64,000 nucleotides of DNA. Source: Eledone cirrhosa (taxonomy: Eukaryota; Mollusca; Cephalopoda; Octopoda; Eledonidae). Position numbers and translations under genes: made by a program. The stretch lies in NCBI GenBank assembly GCA_964016885.1, contig OZ024746.1, positions 99,997,433 to 100,061,432 on the forward strand, in the 5' to 3' direction. Below the pieces are notes generated by a model, which did no database searches, was not told the origin of the DNA, and was given only the letters and a program-made list of their open reading frames with translations. Position 1 is the first letter of the stretch. Every line of letters starts with the position of its first letter. This document shows, in pieces, positions 20,545-32,187 of this stretch.

Positions 20545-21545
20545 AGTTGGATTCTACAAAAAAGGTAGCAGACTTGATTGTGATAACTATCGTCCTGTCA
20601 GCTTACTGAGTCACGTTTACAAACTTTCCATCAGTATCAACAGAAGCTGCGTATCAACCTGGAAGAGATACCATTGAGCAGATACTAGCTATTGAACAAA
20701 TCATTGAGAAATCAATAGAATTCAACACCCCTGTGCACATCACCTTCATTAACTTCACAAAAGCTTTTGACAGCATGAAACTACCCAGCTTGCGGCAACT
20801 CTTAAACAAGACCTCAGTTAACAAAAAATACCTTAACCTACTGAAAGAAACACCAACTCAACAGCATATATCAAAACAGATTTGGGAACTACACAGTGTA
20901 TAGACACCTTGAAGGGAGTTACGCAGGGGGATGTACTATCAGCCCTTCTTTTCTGTATAGTTATAGCTGCACTTATCTACCAAACTGAGGAAGAATGCTC
21001 CTCTGGCTATCAAATAGGAGGTAAAATCCTATCAAATCTTAGCTATGCAGACGATCTGGCCATCATGAGTTACTCTAGAACTGATCTACAAGACTTTCTG
21101 AATGTACTGGCCAAACATTCACTAGAGCCTGGCTTACACACCAACATCTCCAGAACAAAGTGTATGACAACTGATAAAAACAATGCCAATCTCCAACTCT
21201 CAATCTACGACCAGCAAATTGCTCAAGTTACGGAGTTTGATGATAGCTTGTGACCGAGATATACAAACAACAATGGAATGGTTGCTGTGCAATATCGAAC
21301 GCTCTAGGTTGGACAGCCTTCAACAGGAACAAGGAAGTGCTAACATCAAAACGAGTTTCCTATCATTTGAAGGCTAAGATCTTCGATACTTACACCCTAC
21401 CAGTTGTGTTATATGGTCTTGATTGTGTTATGTGGATGACAAGGTCACTTCAGAAGCTCTCTACATTCCAGAACCACATCATGAAACTTGTGACTAACAA
21501 ATGACTCGGTGACCATATTTCTAGCTTAAACCAATCACATCGGTT
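20545..21545 (+). pseudogene. LINE family B reverse transcriptase fragment
   Basis: Plus-strand frames, with shifts and stops: DCDNYRPVSLLSHVYK, KGVTQGDVLSALLFCIV (motif B), LSNLSYADDLAIMSYS (catalytic YADD), then HLKAKIFDTYTLPVVLYG and MTRSLQKLSTFQNHIMKL. The order is that of a non-LTR ORF2. Related codons occur on the other strand at 26050-26455. Confidence 0.85.
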
Positions 21546-21631
21546 ACCAAGTCAGTATTTAAACTGTAAGGTCATATCAAAAGATGAACTTGTGTTGTGA
21601 GTAAGTTTTGCCTAGAAGGAAAGTTAGTCAG

Positions 21632-22122
21632 TGTGTTGGCCTAGTGAGGACATAGATTTAATTTGAAAGAATGAAACTGGCCGCTGGGATGTTGGCTTTA
21701 AATTAGCCATTCTGGTGCACTTCTTTCCATTCGATTATTGATCCTAGGTTTTAATTGCTTGATTAAGAGGGCTCCTTAACTCTCAGCGTACCTACACTAC
21801 ATTCGGTAGCTAATATTGTGATGGTAATGTAGTCCCGGTTCCCACATTTGATAATGTGTTTGTGGAAGGAAGAGGAGTTAGTGTTAACATGCTCTTTAAT
21901 ACAGAGATGTAACGGTCAAACAGTGTTGCCTATGGAGAATAGATTGCATTTGTTACATACCAGCCTGTATACTACGTAGGTATGTAGGAAACAATTAGTG
22001 TTGCGGATAGGGCAATTGGCTAGGGTGCATCTGTTATCCTCGTGGGGAGGTGCTTGTGGAGAGGCATTTTTGCAGGGAAAGATTTGAGGGTGTCATGTTC
22101 TAGTTGGTTGAGTCGCTCACCA
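21632..22122 (-). pseudogene. Penelope-like element fragment, GIY-YIG end
   Basis: On the minus strand (22070 to 21700) a broken frame reads CTLANCPIRNTNC, YVVYRLVCNKCNLFSIGNTV, RPLHLCIKEHVNT, then ILATECSVGTLRVKE. This is the Cys-bearing GIY-YIG nuclease domain of a Penelope-like retroelement (usual VVYKL.C..C..YIG.T.R.L..R..EH) with a stop after NTV. The element meets an inverted partial copy at 22123. Confidence 0.7.
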
Positions 22123-22745
22123 CAATATTAGCTACCGAACACAGTATAGGTATGCTGAGAATTAAGGAGCCCTCTTAATCAAGCAATTAAAACCTAGAAT
22201 CAATAATTGAATGGAAAGAAGTGCACCAGAATGGTTAATTTTAAGTCCTGTATTCCAACATCCCAGTAGCTAGTTCCATTCTTTCTTTCAAATTAAATCT
22301 ATATCCTCACTAGACAAACACACTTAGACTCACACACACACACATATATCACATGCATATTTTTCCCATTTTATTATATATATATATATATATTCGCACA
22401 CACCTTTCACTACATAAACTTACATCATACACACACATACAAACATCCCACTAAGCACACTTACATTCACACACACACATCCATATATCATACATTTCAC
22501 AATGGGTACGTTCAAAATTTTAACGTCTTTTCATTTCATTTAACTTAAATCTGCTCCAAACAAACAAGTCAACCCGATCAATCTTTTAAGTCTCTCAGCG
22601 ATACTCCCTTGATAATGGATTTTTAAACCCGAAAATATTTGGGATTGTTAAATTTGCTAAGGTAAGATTCTTTTGTTATCTTAGCAATCTTGATTTTCTT
22701 TCTAATGCATTGTATGGTTTTCAAAATTCAAATTTGTGTTTCATA
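22123..22745 (+). mobile_element. Inverted 3' copy of the same Penelope-like element
   Basis: 22123-22315 is the reverse complement, with divergence, of 21632-21822 (ggagccctcttaatcaagca against its partner). It continues into a 3' noncoding region with CA-rich tracts and the motif gataatggatttttaaaccc followed by atatttgggattgttaaatt. That 3' region recurs at 59575-59900. Confidence 0.65.
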
Positions 22746-22751
22746 TATATA

Positions 22752-22945
22752 TACAAGGGTGAGGGTAAAGACCCCGTTCGGTCACAAATGACCATAGGAC
22801 TTGCACCTAGAGGCACAAGTCTGGGCAAGCTTCTTTCTGGAAGACTACCAGTCACTCATACATGCCAGTCTCCCCTCTCCCTACCACCGATGTTGTCCAA
22901 GGGAGAGTCAAAGGCTGATACAGCTTGTTACCAGTGACTTTGCAT
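22752..22945 (+). mobile_element. SINE of a fifth family
   Basis: Starts gggtgagggtaaagaccccg, continues aatgaccataggacttgcac, gggcaagcttctttctggaa, and accaccgatgttgtccaagg, and ends ccagtgactttgcatctcat. I recognise it as an octopus-type short dispersed repeat; no internal promoter could be confirmed. Confidence 0.55.
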
Positions 22946-22949
22946 CTCA

Positions 22950-23850
22950 TATATACACTATATATATACACTATATACATACTATATATTGACTATATAT
23001 ATACACTATATACATACTATACATTGTCTATATATATACACTATATATTGACTATATATATACACTATATACATACTATACATTGACTATATATATACAC
23101 TATATACATACTAGACATTGTCTATATATATATACTATATACATACTATACATTGTCTATATATATACACTATATATACACTATGTACATACTGTACATT
23201 GTCTATATATATACACTATATACATACTTTACATTGACTATATATATACACTATATACAAACTATATATTGACTATATATACAAACTATATATATACACT
23301 ATATACATACTATACATTGTCTATATATATACACAATATATACACTATATACATACTATATATTGTTTATATATATACACTATATACATACTATACATTG
23401 TCTATATATATACACTATATACATACTATACATTGACTATATATATACACTATATATTGACTATATATATACTATATACACTATATACATACTATACATT
23501 GTCTATATATACACTATATACATACTATACATTGTCTATCTATATACACTATATATTGACTATATATATATACTATATATACACTATATATTGTCTCTAT
23601 ATATACACTATATACATACTATACATTGTCTATATATATACACTATATACATACTATACATCGACTATATATATACACTATATATTGACTATATATATAC
23701 TATATTCATACTATACATTGTCTATATATACACTATATACATACTATATATTGTCTATATATATATATATAATATATACATACTATACATTGTCAATATA
23801 TACACTATATACATACTATATATTGTCTATATATATACTATATACATACT
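22950..23850. repeat. 33-bp TA-rich minisatellite
   Basis: About 900 bp of an irregular unit of roughly 33 bp (tatatatacactatatacat, actatacattgtc) with shorter variants (cattgac). Tyr/Ile-rich open frames over it are artefacts. Confidence 0.9.
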
Positions 23851-23855
23851 ATACA

Positions 23856-24160
23856 TTCATCATCATCATCATCATCATCATTTTACGTCCGCTTTTCCCT
23901 GCTTGATTTCTACAGCTGGATGCCCTTCCTAACACCAACCTCATTTACAGTGAGTGCTGGGTGTTTTTTTCCGTGGCACCTCCACGACCACTTTGCAGTG
24001 GAATGATAGGGACCCCAGTCCCTATCATCTCATTTCTACAGCTGAGTAACTGGAGCAATGTGAAATAAAGTGTCTTGCTCAAGGAAACAATACAAAGCCC
24101 GGACTCAGAATCAAACTCACAACCTCACCATTGTAAGCCAGACACTCTAATCATGCACCT
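23856..24160 (-). mobile_element. Family III tRNA-SINE
   Basis: (atc)n start, tttacgtccgcttttccctg, ctggatgcccttcctaacac, gtgtcttgctcaaggaaac and the B-box region gaatcaaactcacaacctc to the A-box region gccagacactctaatcatgc. Nearly full length; short internal deletion after ccctgcttg. Confidence 0.8.
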
Positions 24161-24162
24161 TC

Positions 24163-24206
<44 letters not shown>

Positions 24207-24236
24207 GTGTGTGTGTGTGTGTGTGTGTGCCTGTGT
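24163..24236. repeat. (GT)n microsatellite
   Basis: Dinucleotide gt with a gggtgggt interruption. Confidence 0.95.
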
Positions 24237-24424
24237 GTTTATTTATATATATGCAAATATATTTGTAACCTAATTAATGAAATGAATATTTTGCCATGTT
24301 ATATATAATCTTATAAGAGAGCATCAATTATTTATCTTGACTCCACAAATGGTAAATGTAAATACAACTCGACTCTGCAACAATGTTACAATCTTTTGGC
24401 TGTCAGCACTCCTCCTGCTCCTTA

Positions 24425-25120
24425 TCATCACCACCACCACCTTTTAAAGTCCATTTTTCCATGCTGTCATGGTTTAGATGAGTTATCCTGTTGTGAGCAA
24501 TGCTAGGTCAGGTGACTATGTCTTGCTCATACAGAACCGATTTGGGATTGTTTTTACAGCTGGATGCCTTTCCTAATGCCAACCTCATTTACAGTGAGTA
24601 CTAGGTGCTTTTTGCATGACTCCTACACAACCACTTTACAGTGTGGGCTGGATACTTTTTGCATTACACGACAACTTTACAGCACAGACTGGGTGCCATT
24701 TGCCGTGACACCTACATGACAACTTTACAGCATGGATTGGGTGCCTTTTGCCGTGACACCTACACAACAACTTTACAGTGTGGACTGGGCACTTTTTGCC
24801 ATGACACCTCCACGACAACTTTACAGTGTAGACTGGGCGCTTTTTACCGTGACAGCTACACAACCACTTTACAGTGTGGACTGGGTACTTTTTGCCGTGA
24901 CACTTACACGACTACTTTTCAGTGTGGGCTGGGCACTTTTGCCATACATGACTACTTTACAGAGTGACCAGACTGCTTTTTGCCGTAACACCTACATGAC
25001 CACTTTACAGCATGGACTGGGTGATTTTTGTCATGACACTTACACGACCACTTTACAGTGTGGACTGGGCACTTTCTGTCATGTCGTCATCACAACCACT
25101 TTACAGCTGTGTGTTACAAC
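24425..25120 (-). mobile_element. Family III SINE with expanded 48-bp internal repeat
   Basis: Begins like other LINE-tailed SINEs (ccatttttccatgctgtcat, acagctggatgcctttccta) then, from about 24611, has about ten tandem copies of a 48-bp block (cctacacaacaactttacag, tgtggactgggcactttttg, ccgtgaca). Other copies have one block (23856) or two (12200, 37645). Confidence 0.8.
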
Positions 25121-25195
25121 TCCATAAATTATAATAGAAAAACCTAAAATATGCATTGTTATATGAAATTAATACGATGACATACATAAACTTAC

Positions 25196-25423
25196 CATAT
25201 TAATTTTTTCTTCCAATTTATAATTCGCCTGGTTTCTCTGATACATGATTTTTCGCAGGACATGCTTGGAGATTTCAGTCTTTCCTGATCCTGATTCTCC
25301 ACTGATGAGGATTGCCTGGTTTGTGTCTTCTTCAAACATATTTTGGTAAGCATTCTCAGCAAACTGGAACACATGTGGCTGTAGATTTTCATCTCCAATT
25401 TCATTATGGTATTTTTTAAGATG
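25196..25423 (-). CDS. Myosin motor domain exon (third visible), P-loop
   Basis: Acceptor cattgcag, donor gtaagt; 76 codons, phase 0 at both ends. Reads HLKKYHNEIGDENLQPHVFQ, FAENAYQNM, then NQAILISGESGSGKTEISK. PH(V/I)F...A..AY..M and the nucleotide-binding P-loop GESGSGKT are diagnostic of the myosin motor; the common form is GESGAGKT, with Ala to Ser a variant found in several myosins. The remaining segment (RNQANYKLEEKINM) is the helix leading to the next exon. Cytoplasmic actin-based ATPase. An open frame continues into the intron and is not used. Confidence 0.97.
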
Positions 25424-26049
25424 CTGCAATGTATAAACATTTACTGTAGTTTATGACAATTTAACCTTTTAGTATCTACATTACTCTATATTTACTATCA
25501 TATTTTCGTGGTAAAGGCTTTACCTCACAATGGAACTGTCATATAAAAAAGCTACAACAGGCTTGCAAACATACTTAGAGAGCACCAATGAGTGGATGAC
25601 AGTGTTAGTAAGAACACGGAAACCAAAAGAAACTCCATTCAGTTCTGAATGAGGCAGGAAAGTACTGGAAAGAACTAAAAACTGAAGACATACACCTAAA
25701 TAATGAAGCTGACCTAATTCCATCTGAGACGGGAAATATCCACAAAAGCAAGTCAAAATCAGGTCTAAAAACATTTACAGATATAATGGCAACAAAAACC
25801 TCTGCACTGCCAATTCCCACTTCGCATCCAAGGTGCTGATGTAGACCAAGCACAAACCCATCAGTGGCTATGAAGTTTAGGATTAAAAGCTGAAACAGGA
25901 GGCTTTATTTTTGCTGCCCAGGACTAGAGCCACTTTACTTGGCAACTATTCTCAGAAATGGAGCAGACACCAAATGCAGGATATGTGATATACAGCTTGA
26001 AACAATTCACCCTATAATATCAGGATGTCCCACACTTTTTCTTGCGACG

Positions 26050-26455
26050 CTAAACTCCGCCAGTTGGAGACTGCGCATCAACATGTGATATCTCTCTCCA
26101 CAAAGTTCCATCACCAGCAGCAGAGTTCAAAGAGCAAAGATCAAGACCAGTCCATAAGTTGACATTATCAAGCCATCGTTTGGGCTGCCGGCCTCTGCTT
26201 CTCTTACCAGCCAAACTTCCTTCCAGGCATAACCTACTCACACCACGAGTTGATCTTTTTATATGACCGTATAGTTTGAGTACTCTTGACCTGACAATTG
26301 ATGTAATTGGTCTAAGTTTGGTAATATTGAGCAGCTCACTGATACAGATATGGTCGCTGAGCCTCTTGCCAGTCACAAGTCTCATGTTGTGGTTCTGGAT
26401 TGTAGAGAGCTTCTGAAGTGACCTTGTCGTCCAGTTAATACAGTCAAGACTCACT
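26050..26455 (-). pseudogene. LINE family B C-terminal fragment
   Basis: Open for 134 codons: CINWTTRSLQKLSTIQNHNM, RLVTGKRLSDHICISELL, SRVLKLYGHIKRSTRGVSRL, GRQPKRWLDNVN. The first part equals the end of the copy at 21430-21540. Inserted into, or recombined with, the LINE at 25550-27195. Confidence 0.8.
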
Positions 26456-26461
26456 GGATAT

Positions 26462-26810
26462 AAGATTTAAGATTAGACATGATAGGGTGGGGCAATATAT
26501 CCACTGGATTTAAGATTAGACATGATAGGGTGGGGCAATATATCCCCTGGATTTAAGATTAGACATGATAGGGTGGGGCAATATATCCCCTGGATTTAAG
26601 ATTAGACATTATAGGGTGGGGCAATATATCCCCTGGATTTAAGATTAGACATGATAGGGTGGGGCAATATATCCCCTGGATATAAGATTAGACATGATAG
26701 GGTGGGGCAATATATCCCCTGGATTTAAGATTAGACATGATAGGGTGGGGCAATATATCCCCTGGATATAAGATTAGACATGATAGGGTGGGGCAATATA
26801 TCCCCTGGGT
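26462..26810 (+). repeat. 43-bp satellite made from LINE coding sequence
   Basis: Eight copies of a 43-bp unit (gattagacatgatagggtgg, ggcaatatatcccctggatt, taa). One frame of each unit reads RHDRVGQYIPW, which is the expected peptide of the surrounding LINE at this point of its ORF. 43 is not divisible by 3, so the frame shifts from unit to unit. Confidence 0.9.
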
Positions 26811-27206
26811 AATATGCAAAAAATATAATGCAGATCATACATAAAACTGGTATGGATACAAGCCACAGCCAGTAACTGAGACTGAAGGAGCAACAATCCT
26901 TTGGGACTTTACTATTCACACAAATCACACTATTAATGTGAAACACTTTGATATTATCATTAAAGAGTTTAAAAAGCTGCTTTCTCAGTGATATGACTGA
27001 GAGAAATGTGTCAGCAAAAGAGTATGAGAAACTTGCTAAATATAAAGATCTTGAATTTGACCAAAAAGCAACTAAAGTTGCCTTTAGGTCTGAGTGGATA
27101 GGGGGTAAGAAAATCCTTACTACAAGATACAGTGACCTCACCTCGAACTATGAACTCTTTTTGATGGAGTACAGTATTTTATGTAATGCCAGCAATTGGG
27201 CATAAT

Positions 27207-27283
27207 ATTGGGTCGTCAAGTATGAAATTTGTAGGAATTCTTTTGCTATAAATTTCTACAAATTTCATGCTTGATGACCCAAT
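27207..27283. mobile_element. Short mariner-like hairpin element
   Basis: attgggtcgtcaagtatgaa at the left pairs with ttcatgcttgatgacccaat at the right, almost the whole 77 bp folding on itself. The tip sequence resembles mariner ends. A second copy is at 48749-48831. Confidence 0.65.
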
Positions 27284-27769
27284 AATAATGTGCAATCAGC
27301 GCTCAAAGACTGATATTGTACTGAAACGTGTGTTAAAGAACGGACTCCAATTACATTTTTCTTCTCTAACCACTACTTCATGCCCAGTCGTTTGTTTTTC
27401 CTAGTACTATACCTTTAAATATATATATATATATATTTATAACCTCAATGGCTGAGCTCAAGCCGTTTTGACGGCTATTTCTGGACATATATATATATAA
27501 TAGTAATAAACGAAAGATATATACTTTATATCATCTCTATTTATTTCATTTATTTAATTTATTTCATTATATATATTAAGATGTAAAGTTTTATGTATAA
27601 CATAAAGCAAAACATGTTCTCCTCAGACAAAATACATAGAAAATGTAAAATTTTTTCCTGATATGCTGGTAACAAATGAACTGGACAGATCGGTGACCAC
27701 CAGGCATATGACTAGTTGGCATTGCAGTTGGTTTAAACGTTTCATAACTTATCTAAAATATCACTGCTC
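27284..27769. other. Intron with scraps and (TA)n
   Basis: 27440-27490 (aatggctgagctcaagccgt, tttctgga) is one arm of the foldback family at 60016. Otherwise AT-rich unrecognised sequence. Confidence 0.45.
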
Positions 27770-28400
27770 GGGAAGGGCGGTGTTTTGAGCTGCGCAGAAA
27801 ATGATCCGCAAAATAGAACCGATGCAGCATGATGATCACCGGCAGTGCCGTGACCCTGCTCTCCGCAGGATCTCTTTGCTCCAAACCCGATCTTGCCAGT
27901 TGACCTTTAGAATCTTATACAGACACATTTGATGGAAAGTGTTTAGATGCCTCTCCATCTTGGCACAATGTTTCCACATTTCACAGGCATAAATGGCCAC
28001 ATGAAGTACTATGCTGCTGTACAAATGCAGCCTGATGTACATGCTGAGGGCTGTGTTTGACCAAATCGAGTGTATCTATTGGAACACCATGGTTACTTTT
28101 CCAATCCTGCATTTGATGTCCAGCTCAATGTTACTACTGTTGCTCAGGATGCTGCTAAGATACGTGAAGTGGTCGACCTCGTCCCGCTCCTTTTGTTTCA
28201 CCATAACTGCAGCCACCTAGCTGGGATTACTTCCCATATTCATAACCTTGGTTTTTTGGTTGTTCACTCATACCCCAATCTCCTCAGCATTCAGCTGCAG
28301 AGAGGATATGTTAGCTCCTGCAAGTTTGTACTGTCCTCAGCTAGCAAGGCGATGTCATCGGCAAAATCCAGGTCTTTCAGTCTTGATTTCTCTTTCTACA
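27770..28400 (-). pseudogene. LINE (family E) fragment with RT end
   Basis: Minus-strand frames, broken: DLDFADDIALLA (YADD-type motif with F, about 28375-28340), KTKVMNMGSNPSQ, then MYIRLHLYSSIVLHVAIYAC, MERHLNTFHQMCLYKILKVN and ILRRAGSRHC. Typical of the second half of a non-LTR ORF2. Several stops. Confidence 0.75.
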
Positions 28401-28422
28401 AGATCAACAATTCAACACTTTA

Positions 28423-28800
28423 GTGGTGATATATCAAGCAGAAGTGACCTCCACCAACCAGAATCACCAAACTAAAGCCTGGACTCGTGTCAAAATGTTT
28501 GAGAGTCAGTTTAAAAGCCAGTACTTGATCAATGAAACGACCTTCAGACATCCTGTCAAAAAAACCCATGCCACTCAGCTTGTGAACTATGAGTGGAACC
28601 TCAAAAATAACAGCACAGCATTTTCCATTAAACAGTGTATATTAGAAAAATCCACCCCTATATTAATGGGACAAAATTTTGCCAACTGTCTAACTCGGAA
28701 AAATGTAATATACTCTCTCAACTGGCTTCAGAGAAACACTGTGTAAATACCTACCCCAACTGTTCTAGTTGTCAACACGAAGCAAAATTCATTCTGAGAA
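28423..28800 (+). pseudogene. Penelope-like element fragment, second family
   Basis: Frame VIYQAEVTSTNQ, then NETTFRHPVKKTHATQLVNY, EWNLKNNSTAFSIKQCILEK. This resembles the C-terminal nuclease region of Penelope-like elements (VVYQA.VT ... FR...... T.LS..IW.LK). Frame is damaged after 28740. Not the same family as 40662-45654. Confidence 0.6.
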
Positions 28801-29296
28801 AATTGTAGAGAAACTAAATTTAATTTCTTCAAATTCCTAACTTTGCACAATACTATAATAGATAGGCTGAATGAGTTGGGGTGTATAACCCAATAAAACT
28901 TAAATACCTGTATATGTCACTGTTGTAACTAATTATTTCTTCATAGTTACATTTTAAACTTATAGCCTCGTTTAAATGATTATTTATATGGTTGATTTCT
29001 ACGGACTAGGGAGAGGAAAGACAGTGTATATTTTATTTAATAATTCTTCAAACTTGCAATGTTATATACATGTATATATATATATGAAGTATTTCCGTCG
29101 GAAAGGTACAGGAAAAAAGAGTGCTCTATGTAGGCTACAGAGCTTATTAGATATGTAGACGAAAAATACGCTTATGTGAGATATTTATTTATTCATTCTG
29201 ATGACTGAAGACAGACATAACATCTGCCTTCAAGAAACCACTAGTAAATAAAATAATTATCTTATGTTGTTTATTACATAAATATATATATATACT
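28801..29296. other. Intron with one repeat scrap
   Basis: 29085-29145 (gaagtatttccgtcggaaag, ggtacaggaaaaaagagtg) recurs at 46550-46600. The rest is unrecognised. Confidence 0.45.
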
Positions 29297-29823
29297 GACA
29301 TGGCTTAAAAGAGCCGGTTTTCATAATTGCAAATGAATCGAATATTATTATTAATATTCAAAAAACTCAGATTACATTTATTGTATTCAGACATGTAGAG
29401 CGTTAATTTATTGTTAGTTATTTGAATATGGCAAAGCTGGCCATTAATTGCTTGTATACATGAAACTGACTGGCCAATCTGCTGATATGCAAATCAGTTG
29501 GTTGCTCAGTGGATCTGCTAATATGCAGATCTGACTGATCAACCAGTCTGCTAATATTCAAATCAGGCCGATCAATCACTGTATATTTTAGGAAATATCA
29601 TATATTTTCGCCATCTCTGACAGTTGGCAGGGGAACAGTAAACTGCACTAATGAAGGGTAACCACCCAGAAACATTAGTGTCTGCAGTTCTGTTTACATG
29701 CCAATACAAGAGCAAGAATGAGGGGCTCATTCTACTGACATGACTTAAAAGAGACTGTTTGCATAATTCCAAATGAGTCGAATATTATTATTAATATTCG
29801 AAAAACTCAGATTAGATTTATTT
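29297..29823. mobile_element. TIR element with internal 33-bp repeats, rearranged copy
   Basis: Shares ends (cataattgcaaatgaatcga, attattaatattcgaaaaac) and an internal repeated block (ctgctaatatgcagatctga) with 38804-39360. Here the same end occurs twice in direct orientation (29319 and 29763), so the copy is rearranged or composite. Confidence 0.6.
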
Positions 29824-30362
29824 ATACATATATATATATGTTCTAGTTAGTTTTCTCTACTTCTTAGTGGCTTGCTCCTTAATTCATCTTGTGATCATGA
29901 AAGTAAGTATCAGATAAAGTATTAAAACCCTTAAATGTTGTATATCAAATGACTAAAACCAGTAAAAATTACTTATTTCTTTTTTGATATATTTTATGGT
30001 GGATTTTTTATTGATGCAAATTCTTTTATCAACACACGCAATGATACACTAAATAACTGATCCATCCATGGCTATAATAAGTACCGCATTATCATGAGAT
30101 GGTAGCTTTTAGGCATGTGCATGTGTCCATGAAACATATACATATGTCCAGACACAAAGGAACCAAACTCCTACTCTCACTGCCTCTATTTATCCCGCTC
30201 TCCCCATCTCTCACTATTATGAGCAAATGGGGGCCCACACGCTGGCCGCCTTGCAGACCCGGTGGACAGAAACGAGAAGGCATTACCCCAGAGGATGGTA
30301 TGGAGACACATTGGAAGAGCCATTCCAGCTCGTGTGGCACACACCTGCGAGTAGCAAATTAT
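29824..30362. other. Intron leading into the 68-bp array
   Basis: 30100-30362 is GC-richer (ggagacacattggaagagcc, ctcgtgtggcacacacctgc) and may be the remainder of the element that seeded the 68-bp satellite, but I do not recognise it. Confidence 0.4.
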
Positions 30363-32187
30363 GTGCTGATGGGGGTGAGTAGGGAGGTAGTCCTAGGGCC
30401 AAGGACACCAGAAGTCTCCACTGCTACGGGGTGGTGATGGGGGTGAGTAGGGAGGTAGTCCTAGGGCCAAGGACACCAGATGTCTCCACTGCTAAGGGGT
30501 GGTGATGGGGGTGAGTAGGGAGGTAGTCCTAGGGCCAAGGACACCAGAAGTCTCCACTGCTACGGGGTGGTGATGGGGGTGAGTAGGGAGGTAGTCCTAG
30601 GACCAAGGACACCAGATGTCTCCACTGCTAAGGGGTGGTGATGGTGGTGAGTAGGGAGGTGGTCCTAGGGCCAAGGACACCAGAAGTCTCCACTGCTACG
30701 GGGTGGTGATGGTGGTGAGTAGGGAGGTAGTCCTAGGGCCAAGGACACCAGAAGTCACTCCTGCTACGGGGTGTTGATGGTGGTGAGTAGAGAGGTGGTC
30801 CTAGGGCCAAGGACACCAGAAGTCTCCACTGCTACAGGGTTGTGATGGTGGTGAGTAGGGAGGTAGTCCTAGGACCAAGGACACCAGATGTCACTCCTGC
30901 TACGGGGTGTTGATGGTGGTGAGTAGAGAGGTGGTCCTAGGGCCAAGGACACCAGAAGTCTCCACTGCTACAGGGTGGTGATGGTGGTGAGTAGGGAGGT
31001 AGTCCTAGGGCCAAGGACACCAGAAGTCTCCACTGCTACAGGGTGGTGATGGTGGTGAGTAGGGAGGTAGTCCTAGGGCCAAGGACACCAGAAGTCTCCA
31101 CTGCTACGGGGTGGTGATGGGGGTGAGTAGGGAGGTAGTCCTAGGGCCAAGGACACCAGATGTCTCCACTGCTAAGGGGTGGTGATGGGGGTGAGTAGGG
31201 AGGTAGTCCTAGGACCAAGGACACCAGATGTCTCCACTGCTAAGGGGTGGTGATGGGGGTGAGTAGGGAGGTAGTCCTAGGGCCAAGGACACCAGATGTC
31301 TCCACTGCTAAGGGGTGGTGATGGGGGTGAGTAGGGAGGTAGTCCTAAGACCAAGGACACCAGATGTCTCCACTGCTAAGGGGTGGTGATGGGGGTGAGT
31401 AGGGAGGTAGTCCTAGGGCCAAGGACACCAGATGTCTCCACTGCTAAGGGGTGGTGATGGGGGTGAGTAGGGAGGTAGTCCTAAGACCAAGGACACCAGA
31501 TGTCTCCACTGCTAAGGGGTGGTGATGGGGGTGAGTAGGGAGGTAGTCCTAGGACCAAGGACACCAGATGTCTCCACTGCTAAGGGGTGGTGATGGGGGT
31601 GAGTAGGGAGGTAGTCCTAGGACCAAGGACACCAGATGTCTCCACTGCTAAGGGGTGGTGATGGGGGTGAGTAGGGAGGTAGTCCTAAGACCAAGGACAC
31701 CAGATGTCTCCACTGCTAAGGGGTGGTGATGGGGGTGAGTAGGGAGGTAGTCCTAGGGCCAAGGACACCAGATGTCTCCACTGCTAAGGGGTGGTGATGG
31801 GGGTGAGTAGGGAGGTAGTCCTAGGACCAAGGACACCAGATGTCTCCACTGCTAAGGGGTGGTGATGGGGGTGAGTAGGGAGGTAGTCCTAGGACCAAGG
31901 ACACCAGATGTCTCCACTGCTACGGGGTGGTGATGGGGGTGAGTAGGGAGGTAGTCCTAGGGCCAAGGACACCAGAAGTCTCCACTGCTAAGGGGTGGTG
32001 ATGGGGGTGAGTAGGGAGGTAGTCCTAGGGCCAAGGACACCAGAAGTCTCCACTGCTAAGGGGTGGTGATGGTGGTGAGTAGGGAGGTAGTCCTAGGGCC
32101 AAGGACACCAGAAGTCTCCACTGCTACGGGGTGGTGATGGTGGTGAGTAGGGAGGTAGTCCTAGGGCCAAGGACACCAGAAGTCTCT
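30363..32187. repeat. 68-bp satellite
   Basis: About 27 copies of a 68-bp unit (gatgggggtgagtagggagg, tagtcctagggccaaggaca, ccagaagtctccactgctac, ggggtggt). Variants occur in blocks: aaggggtg/agatgtctcc dominates 31100-31900, tacggggtg/agaagtctcc at both edges. It lies in the intron between exons 2 and 3. Confidence 0.95.

Larger units (their letters stand above)
25550..27195 (+). pseudogene. LINE C-terminal ORF, broken, with internal satellite
   Basis: Plus-strand degraded frames in order: GADVDQAQTHQWL and GLKAETGGFIFAAQD (25830-25925), a Cys/His segment (CRICDIQLETIHPIISGCPT, about 25978-26034, one frame), then after 26460 RHDRVGQYIPW repeated, then KPQPVTETEGATILWDFTIH, and TERNVSAKEYEKLAKYKDLE (26995-27060). 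This is the order of the end of one non-LTR polyprotein. It is interrupted by an opposite-strand LINE scrap (26050-26455) and by the 43-bp satellite. Confidence 0.75.

Noticed and set aside
23083..23932. Tyr/Ile-rich open frames
   Set aside because: Produced by the 33-bp TA-rich minisatellite.
27300..27350. Hammerhead motif at actgatattgtactgaaacg
   Set aside because: CUGANGA core is not complete and no stem II can be formed.
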